DNA of 64,000 nucleotides from Polytrichum commune (Eukaryota > Streptophyta > Polytrichopsida > Polytrichales > Polytrichaceae), in NCBI GenBank assembly GCA_950295325.1, contig OX485804.1:36458001-36522000 (forward strand), written 5' to 3'. Position 1 is the stretch's first letter. Every line of letters starts with the position of its first letter. Shown here in pieces: positions 35,576 to 48,049 of this stretch. Below the pieces are notes generated by a model. The model was not told the origin of the DNA. It made no database searches and was given only the letters and a program-made list of their open reading frames with translations. Made by a program: the position numbers and the translations under genes.

Positions 35576-35987
35576 AATTGGACATGTATACCTTATAGTG
35601 TAACATTTTAGATAAAACCATGTACATCTAGTGTCTGCGAAAACCTACACATCAACATGTTGATTCTAAAAAGTTCCAAAGTGTCTAAAACATAGCCAAG
35701 AATTATTATTTTGAATTCATGTAAGGAGGGAGCAAACTTAGATGATCTAAACTATCTAATTTTAGAGCAACAATGTTCATCCACAAAAAGCCACTAATGT
35801 AGAGGGCTCTCCATTTCATCTTTCCATGTGCCGGAATGTACTTTCCATGTGGAATGCAAGTGGGGCTTAGCAAATGCGAGCATGACATGTGGCAAGTTTT
35901 GAGGAGAAAATAATTATCTTGTGCTAGAATAGACAACCCTCTATGGTACACATCAACACTTAGGTCATTTGTGGAAGTTCCAAGCAA

Positions 35988-36333
35988 GGGCCACTTCACA
36001 CACACGACCAAGGGTTGCGACCATGTAGTTGTGAGGGCCCTCGACTCTCATCCAAAGGTTATATCAGTTGTTTGACTGACACAATTTGCTAAAATTTGCA
36101 TTAGGCCTACCTCTTGGAGGTGGGCATGACACATATTTTGGCAAGCCATGAACCATTATCCATGATTTGTCATGTACAAATCCATGTGGACTTTTAATTT
36201 ATGATAATTTCTTTGGGCCCGTAGGCTTTCACCTTCTAGTATGAAGTGAACTTGGATGGTCTCGGCCTTTTCGACGAATGAGAGATCTTAGGATGCAATG
36301 GTCACGGGCCTCCAATCTCATGTGTGAATAGGG
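35988..36333 (+). mobile_element. F4 inverted-repeat element A
   Basis: This ~345-bp element has ends GGGCCACTTCACACACACGA (left) and, as reverse complement of the right end, a GGCCC-TATTCACACATGAGA-like sequence. Inside are matching CGACTCTCATCCAAAGG and CTTTGGGCC arms around a central inverted repeat at 36096-36160 (AGGCCTACCTC facing GAGGTGGGC). It has no coding frame. Its right terminus overlaps the left terminus of element B. Confidence 0.65.
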
Positions 36334-36932
36334 CCACTTCACACATGGGCCAAGAGCCGTGACCTTGTAATGGTGAGGACCCTTGACTCTCATCCAAAGG
36401 CTGTACCATGGGTGTTGGGAAAGCCGTTTTATGTAGTCACGGGCCCTCAAGCACAGTGTGAAGTGAGAATGGACCATGTTGTGGGACCATTGCATATTTT
36501 GTTGGTGGATAAAGAGAGGAGGATTCGGTTTAATATAATATGTCTCAAACTCTATCAGTTTGAGAGAATTACTTGGCGGTGTTTGTTTGTCCTCGAATCT
36601 ATCCTTGAATATGTTCTAGAACCTCCCCTGTAATATGTCATGAAATCTATCATGCTGGAAGAAACATTAAGAAAATCATGGTCTCCCGGAATTTACGTCA
36701 GGCCCACCTCTTGGAAGTGGGCTTGACGAAAATTCCGGGAGACCATGAAACCTTATCCATAGTCCGCCATGTAGGACTCCATGTAGACTTTTCATCCATG
36801 AAATCTTCTTTGGACCTTTAACACTTCACCTTCATGTGTGAAGTGAACTTGGACGGTCTCCACCCTTTCGACCAATGAGAGCTCTTATTATATTGCAATG
36901 GTCACGGGCCTTCGGTCTCGTGTGTGAAGTGG
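36330..36932 (+). mobile_element. F4 inverted-repeat element B, interrupted
   Basis: The left terminus GGGCCACTTCACACATGGGC abuts element A. The right terminus ends CTCGTGTGTGAAGTGGCC at 36932. The centre is a near-perfect hairpin at 36679-36750 (CATGGTCTCCCGGAATTTAC facing AAATTCCGGGAGACCATG). About 250 bp (near 36420-36675) has no counterpart in other F4 copies and looks like an insertion. Confidence 0.65.
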
Positions 36933-37278
36933 CCTGAACTCGTAGCCAAGGCATTTTTTCGAATCCCCGTAAAGAGGGAGCCAAACTAGGCACTCAATAT
37001 TCAATCATTCCCTGCCCAACCCGGGAGCCAAATAAATACGGGAACCCACAACCACAATGGAAAGTTGCTCACAATGAAAGCCAAAATATTCAACGTTGCC
37101 CGGACATGGCGTTCCTCGTGGGTCCCGATTCTCGTTTGGGGCTTGTGCATGACAAAAGAAACAAGACAAAGAGGTGACGATTGACAACCTTGCCTAGGCA
37201 CATGTCCAATGTGATTCATGTGATGATTTTGAAGGCAAACATGCCTAATTTGGACCACCATAGCAATAATTTGGAGTG

Positions 37279-37410
37279 ACATCTACATTTGAGTGGGTAT
37301 GTGGTTCAATGTGGATCTAAGAATGGACACCAAACATATATATGGGGTTTTAAGAGATCGGACAATGTGTTTAAAATATGCTAACCATTTTAGGTTCGTT
37401 GGTCGACACA
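37279..37410 (-). repeat. F3 repeat, terminal part
   Basis: It contains CATTTGAGTGGGTATGTGG, GTGGATCTAAGAATGGACACC and AGAGATCGGACAATGTG. It is the reverse orientation of the F3 right end. Confidence 0.6.
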
Positions 37411-37669
37411 ATTGGAGGAGGGGGAGGGGGCCTATATGACCACTGAATGAGCCCAAGCATCTTCGCTTGGATAACGAATCAGATATTCACACAAGCTTTG
37501 AAATTTATGAGGCAGTTGGTAAGATACATGATTTGAGTTTGCTAATCATCTCACACTAGTCGTGTGTTTCGTAGCCTGCGAGGAGCGGGTGCACGGAGAA
37601 AAACGGTTATAAATAACACACGCCTACCTTTAAAGTGGGTGGGTCTAAGAGTGTTGTTTATTTCCAACT

Positions 37670-38010
37670 GACCCATTTCTCCTTGGATATGAATCACACG
37701 ATTAGTACGAGATGGTTGGAGAATCCAAGTCGAGGGCCGTAGCCACATTCCTCATGTTTTATGGTGCTTAGATGCATATCTTATTGATTATCAAAGTAAA
37801 GAGAACTTGTCCCATAGCCCTGCTTAGTAAACATGTTTCGGGTTCACAAATGAGCTCGCAACCATGATCAAAATGAAACATCCCTTGTTCACGCTAACAC
37901 CAAAGATTGGTGCTCAAGATTCTTTGAGTTATCAATTGATCATATAGGGATCCCCAACTATGTTGACCGTTTCATCTAGAACAACTAACAATTTTTGAGC
38001 ATATTATTAA
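37670..38010 (+). repeat. F3 repeat, left and middle parts
   Basis: It contains TCTCCTTGGATATGAATCAC, GTAGCCACATTCCTCATG and, about 180 bp later, TCATATAGGGATCCCCAACT and ATGTTGACCG. The gap between left and middle is longer than in other copies. Confidence 0.5.
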
Positions 38011-38989
38011 TGTTAGTATCCACAATAGCAAACTTGGTTGTAACCGTATGGATGTAGTCTAAAATCCACCTTTCATATATGCTAACTTTACTTAGACATT
38101 CATTAGACATCAAACTCGTGTTTTAAAAGGGCATACACGGTTTGAAATGTATCATATGGACTTCAAGGGTTGAGGTAGGAACACCCGATTCCATCAATGA
38201 CCCTACATATTGGAATTTTTTGAAAGTCGATAGCTATGTACTTCAAAACAAGTGTGAACACAAAGTGGTTAGGAAATTTGCTCTTGAAACGAAGAAGTTG
38301 ATGCATAGTCTCTGTCCTACAGACAGGGCCAATAAATATTGATGTGACGATTCTTAAGACAAAACTAGTGACCAACCAACCAAAAACAAAGTCACATACT
38401 CACACCTCGTTGGTTGAGAGAGGGGAAACATCTATGCTCAACCACTATCCATATTGGGTAGTGGTGTTGTTGGTATTGATGACGGGGGTAATGTGACCAC
38501 ATTGAATTGAAAACACATCTTGATTGTTATAAATCATGTCAACATGGCACAAGTTCAAAAACTTAACGAGCTCAAGTGCGTTCGTGCTCAAAGGTACGGC
38601 CTTACCCTAAATAGTACGCCACCCTCATAATGGTTAATGTCAATATTATTATTATGGCATTTTTGAGCACTCGAGACCCTTAACATGTTCCAAACAATAC
38701 ATGAAGATTTTAGAAAAGAATGATAATAATAATGTGAATCTATAAAGGTGTGGCCTTACCGTAGATTATTGTAAGGTTGACATGTGTCCCAATTATAGGC
38801 AGTTCCAACTTTGCAAACAGATTTGGGCATTGGATTGTATGAAGTGTTGTTTCATCCAACTAGCAGTTGCAAATCACAAAGACTATTATTTCAAATTCCA
38901 TTATCAGAGTTAGGTGCAAAAGTAGGAGGGTTAAAGTGAGCTTACTTTTGTTTGCAAGCAATCCCATGGACCCGTTCAATTCTGTTATT

Positions 38990-39560
38990 GAGGGTGGGAA
39001 TAAGGGCGATGATAGATTTTGGTGGGAAGGTGCTGCCACATTAGCACCTCTTCACTTTTTTTTGTACCCGGGACTTGGACTCTAGTGTGAACTCTTTGGG
39101 TCCAAAATTGAGCTCTTGACCAATAAGATCGCTCGATTTTGACGTTTCTTTGGTCTTGGACTCTGTTGTAAACCCACCTTTAGTTGGCGCATGTAGGAGT
39201 CTAGTTTGTGAAGGTGGCAAAAGGGCCCCAATGAATTTTGATGGGATAGCGATACCTTGGACCTGGACCCTAGTGTAAACTCCTTGGGATTCGAAATTTT
39301 GCTCTTGACCAATAGGATCACTCTTTTTTCGGAGTGTCTATGGGATTGAACCCTAGCGTAAACTCTTAGTGTAGGCAGGGGTCTAGTTAGTGCATGTGCA
39401 AAATAAATAAATGTTACGAGTTTGCCGGGAAAGTGATGCCACAGTAGCGCCACTTCATTTTTTTCATACCTTAGACCCGGGCCCTAGTGTAAACTCCTCA
39501 GGTCCAAATTTTTGATCTCAACCAATAGGATCGCTTTTAGTTAGTGTAGGGAGGAGTTTA
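38990..39560. repeat. ~200-bp tandem repeat, three units, upstream of the PRAF-like gene
   Basis: The anchor CTAGTGTAAACTCC or close variants occurs at about 39081, 39269 and 39483. Each is followed by GGTCCAAA/ATT..CTTGACCAATAGGATCGC-type sequence and preceded by GCCAC..AGCGCCACTTCATTTTTTT-type sequence. Spacing is about 188 and 214 bp. Each unit contains a CCAAT word. The array ends directly before the likely promoter or leader. Confidence 0.75.
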
Positions 39561-39599
39561 GTTAGTGAAGGTGGGGACAAAGGCCCCCCCAATGAATGG

Positions 39600-40535
39600 A
39601 GGGCGAAACAAAGAAAAGAGAGAGAGAGAGAGCGCTCTCGAGTAAGAAAGAGAGGAGAAACTAGAGCTCCGAGGAAAACCTCGTGAAGCTTAACGAGGGG
39701 AGAGAGAGAGAGAGAGAGAACACGAGTTGTTTTCTTCCACTCATTCTACCGATTCTCCACTCGCGGCATGCAATGATGCAATTGCCTCCACGGCTACATG
39801 GCTCCCGCAGGATCACGGCACGGCCATCACAGGGCCCCGGATTGGAATGGTTTTTTGCACATCCAGGAAGGAGCCAGGTGCGAAGAGCAGAGCTTAGGGT
39901 TTGATGCTTCGTCACAGGAGGAGCACAAGGGTTTGGGCATGGTGTAACAATGCGAGAAGGAAGGGTTGCTGGTTGCATTACATTGCGAGAGGATTGGATG
40001 TCGCATTGCATGCGGGGATGGGAGGGATGATGGATCTCTCGTTCCTGATCTTTGGCCATCATCATCTTTTTTGCAAGGGTTTGCTGTGACCACCACTTGC
40101 CACAGGGGTTTGTGTCTGGGGATTTTACATTAGGGGTTGGTGTTTTTCGAGGTTAGTTTCGGGGGATCCGCGTTTGAGAAACTCGAGGGAGGTTGGTGTT
40201 GGGAATAAGTGGAGAATCCATCCCGATGTGTAGGATGTTGGAAGCCATGGGATTTTGGAGCTGACACAAGGGGAGATGGGCATGGCCTTGGGGGTGGATC
40301 CTATCCCATCCCGTTTAATCCATCCGTTGGCCTAACTGTTGAGATTCCTCAATTGATTGGCACATGGTGAAGGGAATGGCCAAGAGGAAAGAGGATCAAA
40401 TTTTAGGACACAGAGTTTGTTTTAATGCGAGGGATGTGTTACCAAGGTGCTGGAAGGAGGAGGAATGTGTAAGGTTCATTAGCTGGAATATCATCAGCTA
40501 GGGACCTAATGCACTCAGCCAAGGCCGGGCAGCGA
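39600..40535 (+). promoter_or_regulatory. promoter / 5' leader of the PRAF-like gene
   Basis: The region starts with two (GA)n runs (39616-39632 and 39700-39719). Three short segments at 39670-39674 (CGAGG), 39679-39684 (CCTCGT) and 39693-39698 (ACGAGG) could form two mutually exclusive hairpins. The rest has no protein-like frame. Whether the leader is one exon or spliced cannot be told from sequence alone. Confidence 0.4.
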
Positions 40536-43500
40536 ATGGCAGATCAATCACGACATGGAGTCGTGGAGCGTGATATTGAACAGGTAGACAGCGCTACTGT
40601 CATGCATACATTTTTAAAATGTGAAGACTATTAGCAGTGTTGATGAATTTGGTGCAAGTGTGTTTTACGTTTTGCATGTGACCTACCTAGCCCAGAGTTA
40701 AAGATTCTCCAAAAGTTGTAACTTATGCTTTGGTTGCTTGGTTCATATCTATGGACTTTGCAAGAGTTTAAGATGGGTCACTATCAGTAACTTAACTGTT
40801 CATTTCAAAAGTTTGAATCTGGTTTGGGTTAATATACTTGAGACTTGGTCAAACAACTTCATCCCGTTTCCCTTTATTCTTTTCTGTAAAATAATATTCA
40901 CCTTCATTGGACGTGGATTTTGTGAGGAAATTGGGACCTAGACTGTACTGGATTCAACATCATTGTGTTATGTTTCTATAAACATGTTAGAAATAGCTGG
41001 CAAATCAAAAGAAACTATGCCAAGCTTTCGAGCCTGGAATGTGCTTGGGGTCATTCCAGAATGCGAAGTATACAAGGCAGATCAGCACAATAGTTTAGTT
41101 GGAACTGCAGTTTTCAGCAATTTGTGTAGATGATCTGTCAGCACATGTGGTGACATTTTGTCGGGTTGATTGCATCAGGTTCATTTTTTTTTGTCCATTC
41201 CAGTTCTAAGAGCTTGGTGCACAAAGGACGTGGTCGTTACATCTTCTGTTCATGCTGTCAGTTAACATTTTCAGTGAGTATTTATTTGCAGAAGATGAGC
41301 TATCATAACCAGTTTACTGCAGTAACACAGTTTACTCTGATACCCCTGAGTAAAGTATTGCTGCTTCTGATAACTTCTAGATTCCTAAATACCCCACTAG
41401 CATCCAGTTTCCTACGAGGAGAATTTGCAAGGCAATTTTACTTGTTTTGACAGGTATTTTTCTTGTCAAGACCCTCAAGCTAGAGCTGACTTCATTGATG
41501 GGAATACCTCACAAAAATCCTTCCTATCTGATGATCTGTTTGCTGTGGTTGAAGGCCATCACCGCACTAAAGAAAGGTGCACAGCTATTGAAGTACGGTC
41601 GGCGTGGGAAACCAAAATTTTGTCCCTTTAAGCTTTCAAATGTGAGTAATTATTGCATGAGGTATCATGTGACCTACTTACATGGCTTTTCATGGCTTTA
41701 CATCAGGTTGCAGCTTGTGACTTGTCATATCTTGACTGCAATCATGGATAGTGAATTTCCCTTACAAAATTCCTTGCCTTTATTGCCTTGCTCTCAAATA
41801 GTAGAGCTCACTCCGGGCTATAGAGAGCTGCATAGGTTTCCAGTTCATCACCTACTGAGGACTATTGTCTTTTTGATGCCCTCAAAGCTTTTAGGAAGGA
41901 TGTTGAATAGAGAATGTGTCCATGAATTTAGAACTTTAGTGACTTGTATATGTCCCCTTTGTAATATTAATTAATTCAATCCTTGATTTATAGAATTTGG
42001 TATGCAAATTGAATGTTTATATGATGGTGATTGGAGGTTTGTGTGAGGCTTGTGGGAATTTCCCATTAAGTCGTCTTGACTAAGTGACCTACTCTACAGG
42101 ATGAGAACGCCCTAATCTGGTATTCTGGGCGAGAGGAGAAGAGGCTCTGGTTGAGCACTGTTACCAAAATTTTACCTGGTCAACGGACTGTAAGTACTCA
42201 GCTGGAAATTCAAAGACTTCCATTTCCTGATCCATTACAAAATATGGTGTCATGTCTGCAACTAGGTTAAAGAGACGGTACTAGCACTTATGATACTTAG
42301 AGTAAGATAGTCTAGAGGCTTTCAGGAATTTATGGTTATTGTCATAAATTCATCAAGGCCCTTGAGACTAGCGTTGTCTTTTTGTCATTTTGGCAATTTC
42401 ACCTGCTCTTGTACTGTACCAGGCAATCTTCCAACGGTATCCAAGGCCAGAGAAGGAGTATCAGTCTTTTTCTCTCATACATTCAAATGATGAACGCTCA
42501 CTTGATTTGGTAAGTGTCAGATGCTTGTCATGTAAAGGAAAGGTTGTAGACATGAATAAAATTTGTTACGTCCTCTGCAATGACTCTTATCTTTTGTCAG
42601 GTGTGGGTGGTTGCAAAAGGATTAGTAACTCTAGGTGCCTTTGCACCATCCATGTGCTTATTATAGTTTTGGACAGGGCATGAATGTCACTAATGTTTCC
42701 ATTTGTTTGTGTGCAGATATGCAAGGATAAAGATGAGGCCGAGGTGTGGTTTGTTGGTCTTAAGGCCTCTGTTGCTGGTGCCCAGTTACGAAAGTCAAGA
42801 TTTGATCCCAAGCTTCGAGGAACCTCTGATACCACCAGTCCTGCTCGCACACGGAAAAGTTCACCTTTGACCTCACCATTCGGGAGCACTGATAATCTGC
42901 ACCAGGTTTGTGTAGGAAATGAAAAAAGAAGAAGATAGTGCACAGTGAAGGTTGGCAGTCTTGACTGGAATTTTCTGCTGGGGTCTAAGTTGAATATGAA
43001 AGATTGGAGAAATTAGATTGATTTGATTCTGATAAAAAGTAACATATTTTGTGGTTGGAGGTTTCCTGCATTTTCTGCAGCAACAGTCCTTTTCATACTG
43101 AGTGGCTTTGTAGACACCATCTTCTTCACTGCTAATTTTGCAGTTGATTGCTAGTTTGAAGGAAGAGCTGGCTTTACAACATCATTTAGTTATTGCACTT
43201 CTTTTTGTGTATATATCAAATTTACAAATGTTTTGAGTCCTCATTTAATAGTTCAAAGTGGGTGGTTTGTTGGCCAGGTTATCGTGAAATGAAGTATGGT
43301 GAAATGATAGCATCTTTCTAGTTCAATCAAAGTGCAAAGTTGGGGTCTAAGAGCTGTATAATAATTATTAAGGTCACACCTTTTCTTGTAGTATTGAGAT
43401 ATTGTTGCTTTTGCAGGATAACGTGGATATTCTCAAACCTTTGAGTCCAGTTGGAAGCCCTCTTCGACAAGGGATAGAGAGAAGAGGTTCAGCGGGGTCA

Positions 43501-46500
43501 CTTGCAACTGTAGAATCAAAAACCTTTTATGACGTAGGCTCAGTAGGGGGTTCAATGCATTCCGGAAGTTCAGATGTTGGTTCAGACAGTGTCAATGTCC
43601 ATTTGAGATTGGGAGGTGGGGGTCAATCTGACAACTACAGAGTCAGTATGTCAAGTGCTGTAAGCTCTTCAAGCCAAGGTTCACAACATGAAGAGGGGGA
43701 GGCTTTGGGGGATGTCTTTATGTGGGGTGAAGGTGTCGGTGATGGCATCCTGGGGGGTGGTGCACAGAGGATTGGCAATGGTGGAGGAGCAAAGTTGGAT
43801 TCACTTTTACCTAAGGCTTTGGAGTCAGCCATGGTGCTTGATGTGCAGAATATTGCATGTGGTGGAAGGCACGCAGCTCTGGTCACTAAACAGGGTGAAG
43901 TCTTCACTTGGGGAGAGGAGTCCGGTGGTCGCCTGGGTCATGGGGTTGACTGTGATGTCTCACATCCTCAGTTGGTGGATGCTTTGGCATCTTCCAACAC
44001 CGAGCTTGTTGCATGTGGGGAATATCATGCATGTGCTGTTACTCTCTCTGGTGATCTTTACACTTGGGGTGATGGAACTCACAACTTCGGATTGCTTGGT
44101 CATGGTAATGATATCAGCCATTGGATGCCCAAGCGAGTAAATGGGCCTCTGGAGGGGATCCGAGTATCATCAATTGCATGTGGTCCTTGGCACACAGCAT
44201 TAGTCACCTCATCAGGCCAGCTCTTTACATTTGGTGATGGCACATTTGGTGTTCTTGGGCATAATGACAAGAAAAGTGCCTACCTTCCAAGAGAGGTAGA
44301 GTCACTAAAGGGTCTGAAAACTGTGAAGGCAGCATGTGGAGTTTGGCATACTGCAGCTGTTGTTGAGGTTATGGTGGGCTACTCAAGTGCTAGTAGCTGT
44401 TCCTCTGGGAAGCTGTTTACTTGGGGAGATGGGGATAAAGGAAGACTGGGACATGGTGATAAAGAGCAGCGATTAGTGCCAACTTGTGTTGCAGCTTTAG
44501 TTGATCACAATTTTCGACAGGTTGCATGTGGATACAGTCTGACAGTGGCACTTACAACATCTGGCCAGGTTTTTACTATGGGTAGTCCCAACTATGGTCA
44601 ACTTGGGGATCCGGAAGCTGATGGTAAATTGCCAGGACTTGTGGAGGGAAAATTATTGGAAGCATTTGTGGAGGAGATTGCTTGTGGATCTCACCATGTT
44701 GCAGTTCTGACACACAAGTCAGAGGTTTACACATGGGGCAAGGGAGCCAATGGCAGACTGGGTCATGGTGATTTAGAGGACAGGAATACACCCACTCTCG
44801 TGGAAGCACTTAAAGATAAACAAGTCAAGAGCATTGCTTGTGGTTCTAGCTTCACTGCAGCCATATGCTTACACAAGTGGTTATCAGGAGCAGACCAGAA
44901 TGTGTGCTCAGGATGTAGGCAGCCTTTTGGTTTCACAAGGAAGCGACATAACTGCTACAATTGTGGGCTTGTTTTCTGTCATGCATGCAGCTCCAAAAAG
45001 GCTCTTAGAGCATCATTGGCCCCAAATCCAGGCAAGCCTTTTAGGGTGTGTGACCCTTGCTTCAACAAGCTGAAGAAGGCTACTGAAACTGGGGCATCAC
45101 CCAGTGGATCCCTTTCCAAAAGAAATGCTCCTAGTAGACGGGCTATTGAGTTGAAAGATGGTTCAACCAGATCAGACCTTAGGGTACCTAGACCACAACC
45201 ACCCATCTCAAAACCTCCCATCTCTCTGAATCTTGATTCGGTAAAATTGTCTGATGGAAAATCTGCACAGAAGCGCATCAAGAAACCAGAGTCATTTTCT
45301 AGCCGTGTTTCACCAGCACCGGGCTTTGCTGCATTACCTACCTGGGGTAATGTAAATGTTCCCCCAGGATTTTCCAGGCCTCCATTTTTACCTACCTCAA
45401 AAGGCTCGTTGGTCACCTCCACTTCTGCCCCATCACCTAGAGCTGTCTCAAGAGCAGTGTCACCTCTATCCAGGCGGTCAAGCCCCCCTAGATCCACTAC
45501 ACCAACTCCGACTGTTACTGGGCTGACAATTCCCAAGACTGTGGTTGAGGATCTGAAGAAAACCAACGAGGCTATGAGTGAAGAAAATTTGAAGTTAAGG
45601 TCCCAGGTAAGGAAGAGAATCGGAAGTTAAGGTCCAGGTTGACTAGCAATTGTCAGCTTGGTTAATTTACAATGTTGTGAGATGATGTAGCTTTCCTCGG
45701 TAGGAAACCATGAGAAGTGCAAGCCTGTGTTTTCCATGTGACAGTTTTATCTGATGGTAAGTGTTTGAAAAATATACAAAAGGAATATTGGGCGTTTCTA
45801 TCTGGAGAATTGTGGAGGGAAACTATCTGAAAGGAATTTGTTCCTAGGAGGTCAATAGTGAGATTGGTTCCTAAGTCGGAGATTGGTTCTCCAGGATAAG
45901 ATCTCTCCTTTTCTCTCCATAAATGAGCCAGGCCCCCAGTGTGCTGTGAATTATATGCCACCTACATGCACCTCATGTGATTTTAAAGTTAAAATACATC
46001 ATCTATGGCTTTAGACCTGGTTGCTATCTCTTGGTCCCGACATTGTTTCATCTGAGTATTTTCTTTTCATGTGCTTGGAGACTTTGTTCCAATCCGAAGG
46101 GGCTATGCTGTGTAATTCAGGTTGAGAGTTTATCTCGTCAGCTTCAAAATCAAGAGAAGGAGAACCAACGGTCTGCTCAACAGCTTCAGAATGCCATTTC
46201 TATGGCAACTGATGAAGCTGCAAAATCAAGAGCTGCGAAGGAAGTGATCAAGTCACTAACAGCTCAGGTGAGAGTCCTGGTTTATGTATGTGAGACTTTG
46301 AAACACGCATTCATGGGAGTCATCATATATTACAATGGGTTCTTTTGTAATCAAAACTCACCACATATGAATATGGTTTGCTTGTGAACTGAGGCCATCT
46401 AATTTTGTAGTCAATGCTCTTTATCAAACAGCCAAGGTTCTTGGTTTATTGAATCCACCAGCTTCCAAGTTCTTCACATAACCTGGTTGATTGTTATCTG

Positions 46501-48049
46501 ACATGCTATAATTGAATTCAGCTTCGCAAAAGTGTTTTAGTATAACATACTCTTTGCTCATGTTTTGGTGCTAATAATTCTAGTTTACACATTCTGCAGC
46601 TGAAAGAAATGGCCGAAAGGCTGCCTCAGGGTGCTTTTAAACAAGGGAGACAGGTGCCTGCAAGTTCTACAAATCTTGAGACTCCAAATGGCACTCATGT
46701 CAGTGCTGCTTCTGATGCGACGGGACTTATAGGGATTGAAAATGTTCCAGCTGTAGTCCGGCCTTATAGTGGAAACACCACAATCACCAATATCAGGGAT
46801 TTGGATTTGAATGGAGCAACCAGCCCACGTGCAATCTCCAGTCCACTGTCAGTCCGGGAGCCACATGCTCTGGATAGCCCGCGGTCTACTTCAAGTCCTC
46901 GAACAGGTCTAGAGAATGAGTTTGGAGGTTTGCAAAGTAGGGCAGTTGCAGCACCAGTGCGAGCAGCCAATAGAGCCACAGATGGTGACACAAATGGCTC
47001 AACAGAAGCAGCCCACCAGAGTGAGGAAGGATCACGAGCAGCAGGCAGTAATGCATTTTCTGAGAATGGCAGAGAACCTGAATCAGACTGGGTTGAACAA
47101 GATGAACCTGGTGTGTACATCACTTTGACAGCCTTACCAGGCGGAGGAAAGGATTTGAAGCGTGTTCGGTTCAGGTGATCATCCTACTTTTTATTTGAGT
47201 ATCACCTCTTCTGTTGTCTTTTCACTTCTTTTGTGGTCTAGTATAGACCACTAGGCTTGGTATGTTTCCTGAATTAGGATATATAGACATGTGGCTTTAA
47301 CCTCTAATTGGACTTTGATAACCTCAACTCTTTTAGTCTCTTACCCCCCCCCCCCCTCCCTCGTCTTAGCTGTTAATAGCCTCCAAATGCATGATACACT
47401 TTGATTGCTTCAAGATCAGATTATGCTTGTAACTCTTGACAAATCTGTAGTGTTTGTAATTTAAACCAAACATATCGAGTTTTTTGATAGGGATCATGAA
47501 TTTTCAAACCAATTCACTTCTAAACTCATAAAAAAAGGAATTAAAAAAACCATTTTTTTGGTGTTCTTAACCGTATGGATGTGATCCTTAAATGGTGTCC
47601 CACAACTTCTCTTGTGTGATACTTAAAAAAAATCCTTGGATTTGTTATTCATAGCACATCTCAGGAAATGCTTTACCTCGTAGGTCTATAGGGGTTAAGG
47701 TAGGGTTTTGCCTTCTCAAGTGACCACTGCAGACACACTTGTCCATGGGTCCATTTAGGGTTTTAAGGTTGAGGTTCTTGATGGAATTAATTATATTTTG
47801 GATAATTTTCTGATGAATGTGTCTTGCCATTGATTTTGCAGCCGGAAACGTTTCAGTGAAAGGGAGGCAGAACAATGGTGGGCAGAAAATAGGGTAAGAG
47901 TGCATGAGCAATATAATGTGCGTGGTGGAATTGACAGAGTGAACAATTCAACTGTGCCTCCTGCGCCAACTGGATTATCATCAGGGAGTCGTCAAGGAGA
48001 GGATGGCAGACCACTTCCTCCCTCTTCACAATTGCCTGTTACCTACTAA
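40536..48049 (+). CDS. PH-RCC1-FYVE-BRX domain protein (PRAF type)
   Basis: This is a plant-specific signalling protein. Family members bind phosphoinositides, and their RCC1 repeats have been linked to small-GTPase exchange activity. Coding exons are 40536-40583, 41555-41641, 42100-42189, 42423-42509, 42717-42905, 43417-45606, 46121-46267, 46600-47174 and 47842-48049, giving 1206 aa. The start [16 protein letters not shown] is the short first exon typical of the family. The PH domain is at about residues 15-125 ([29 protein letters not shown]). Seven RCC1 repeats span about 264-652 ([49 protein letters not shown]). FYVE is at about 653-719 with [18 protein letters not shown] and CDPC; the usual RHHCR core is RHNCY, the PRAF variant. 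A coiled coil lies at about 870-955 and a BRX domain at about 1105-1165 ([20 protein letters not shown]). The exon 2 acceptor (GAAG) has a weak pyrimidine tract. Confidence 0.95.
45581..45641 (+). repeat. duplicated donor region at the exon 6 end of the PRAF-like gene
   Basis: The last ~28 bases of exon 6 with the donor (GAAGTTAAGGTCCCAG before GTAAGG) are repeated 32-36 bp later (GAAGTTAAGGTCCAG before GTTGAC). Reading through the first donor adds VRKRIGS and then a stop codon, so retention or use of the second site would give a protein lacking the coiled coil and BRX domain. Confidence 0.75.
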
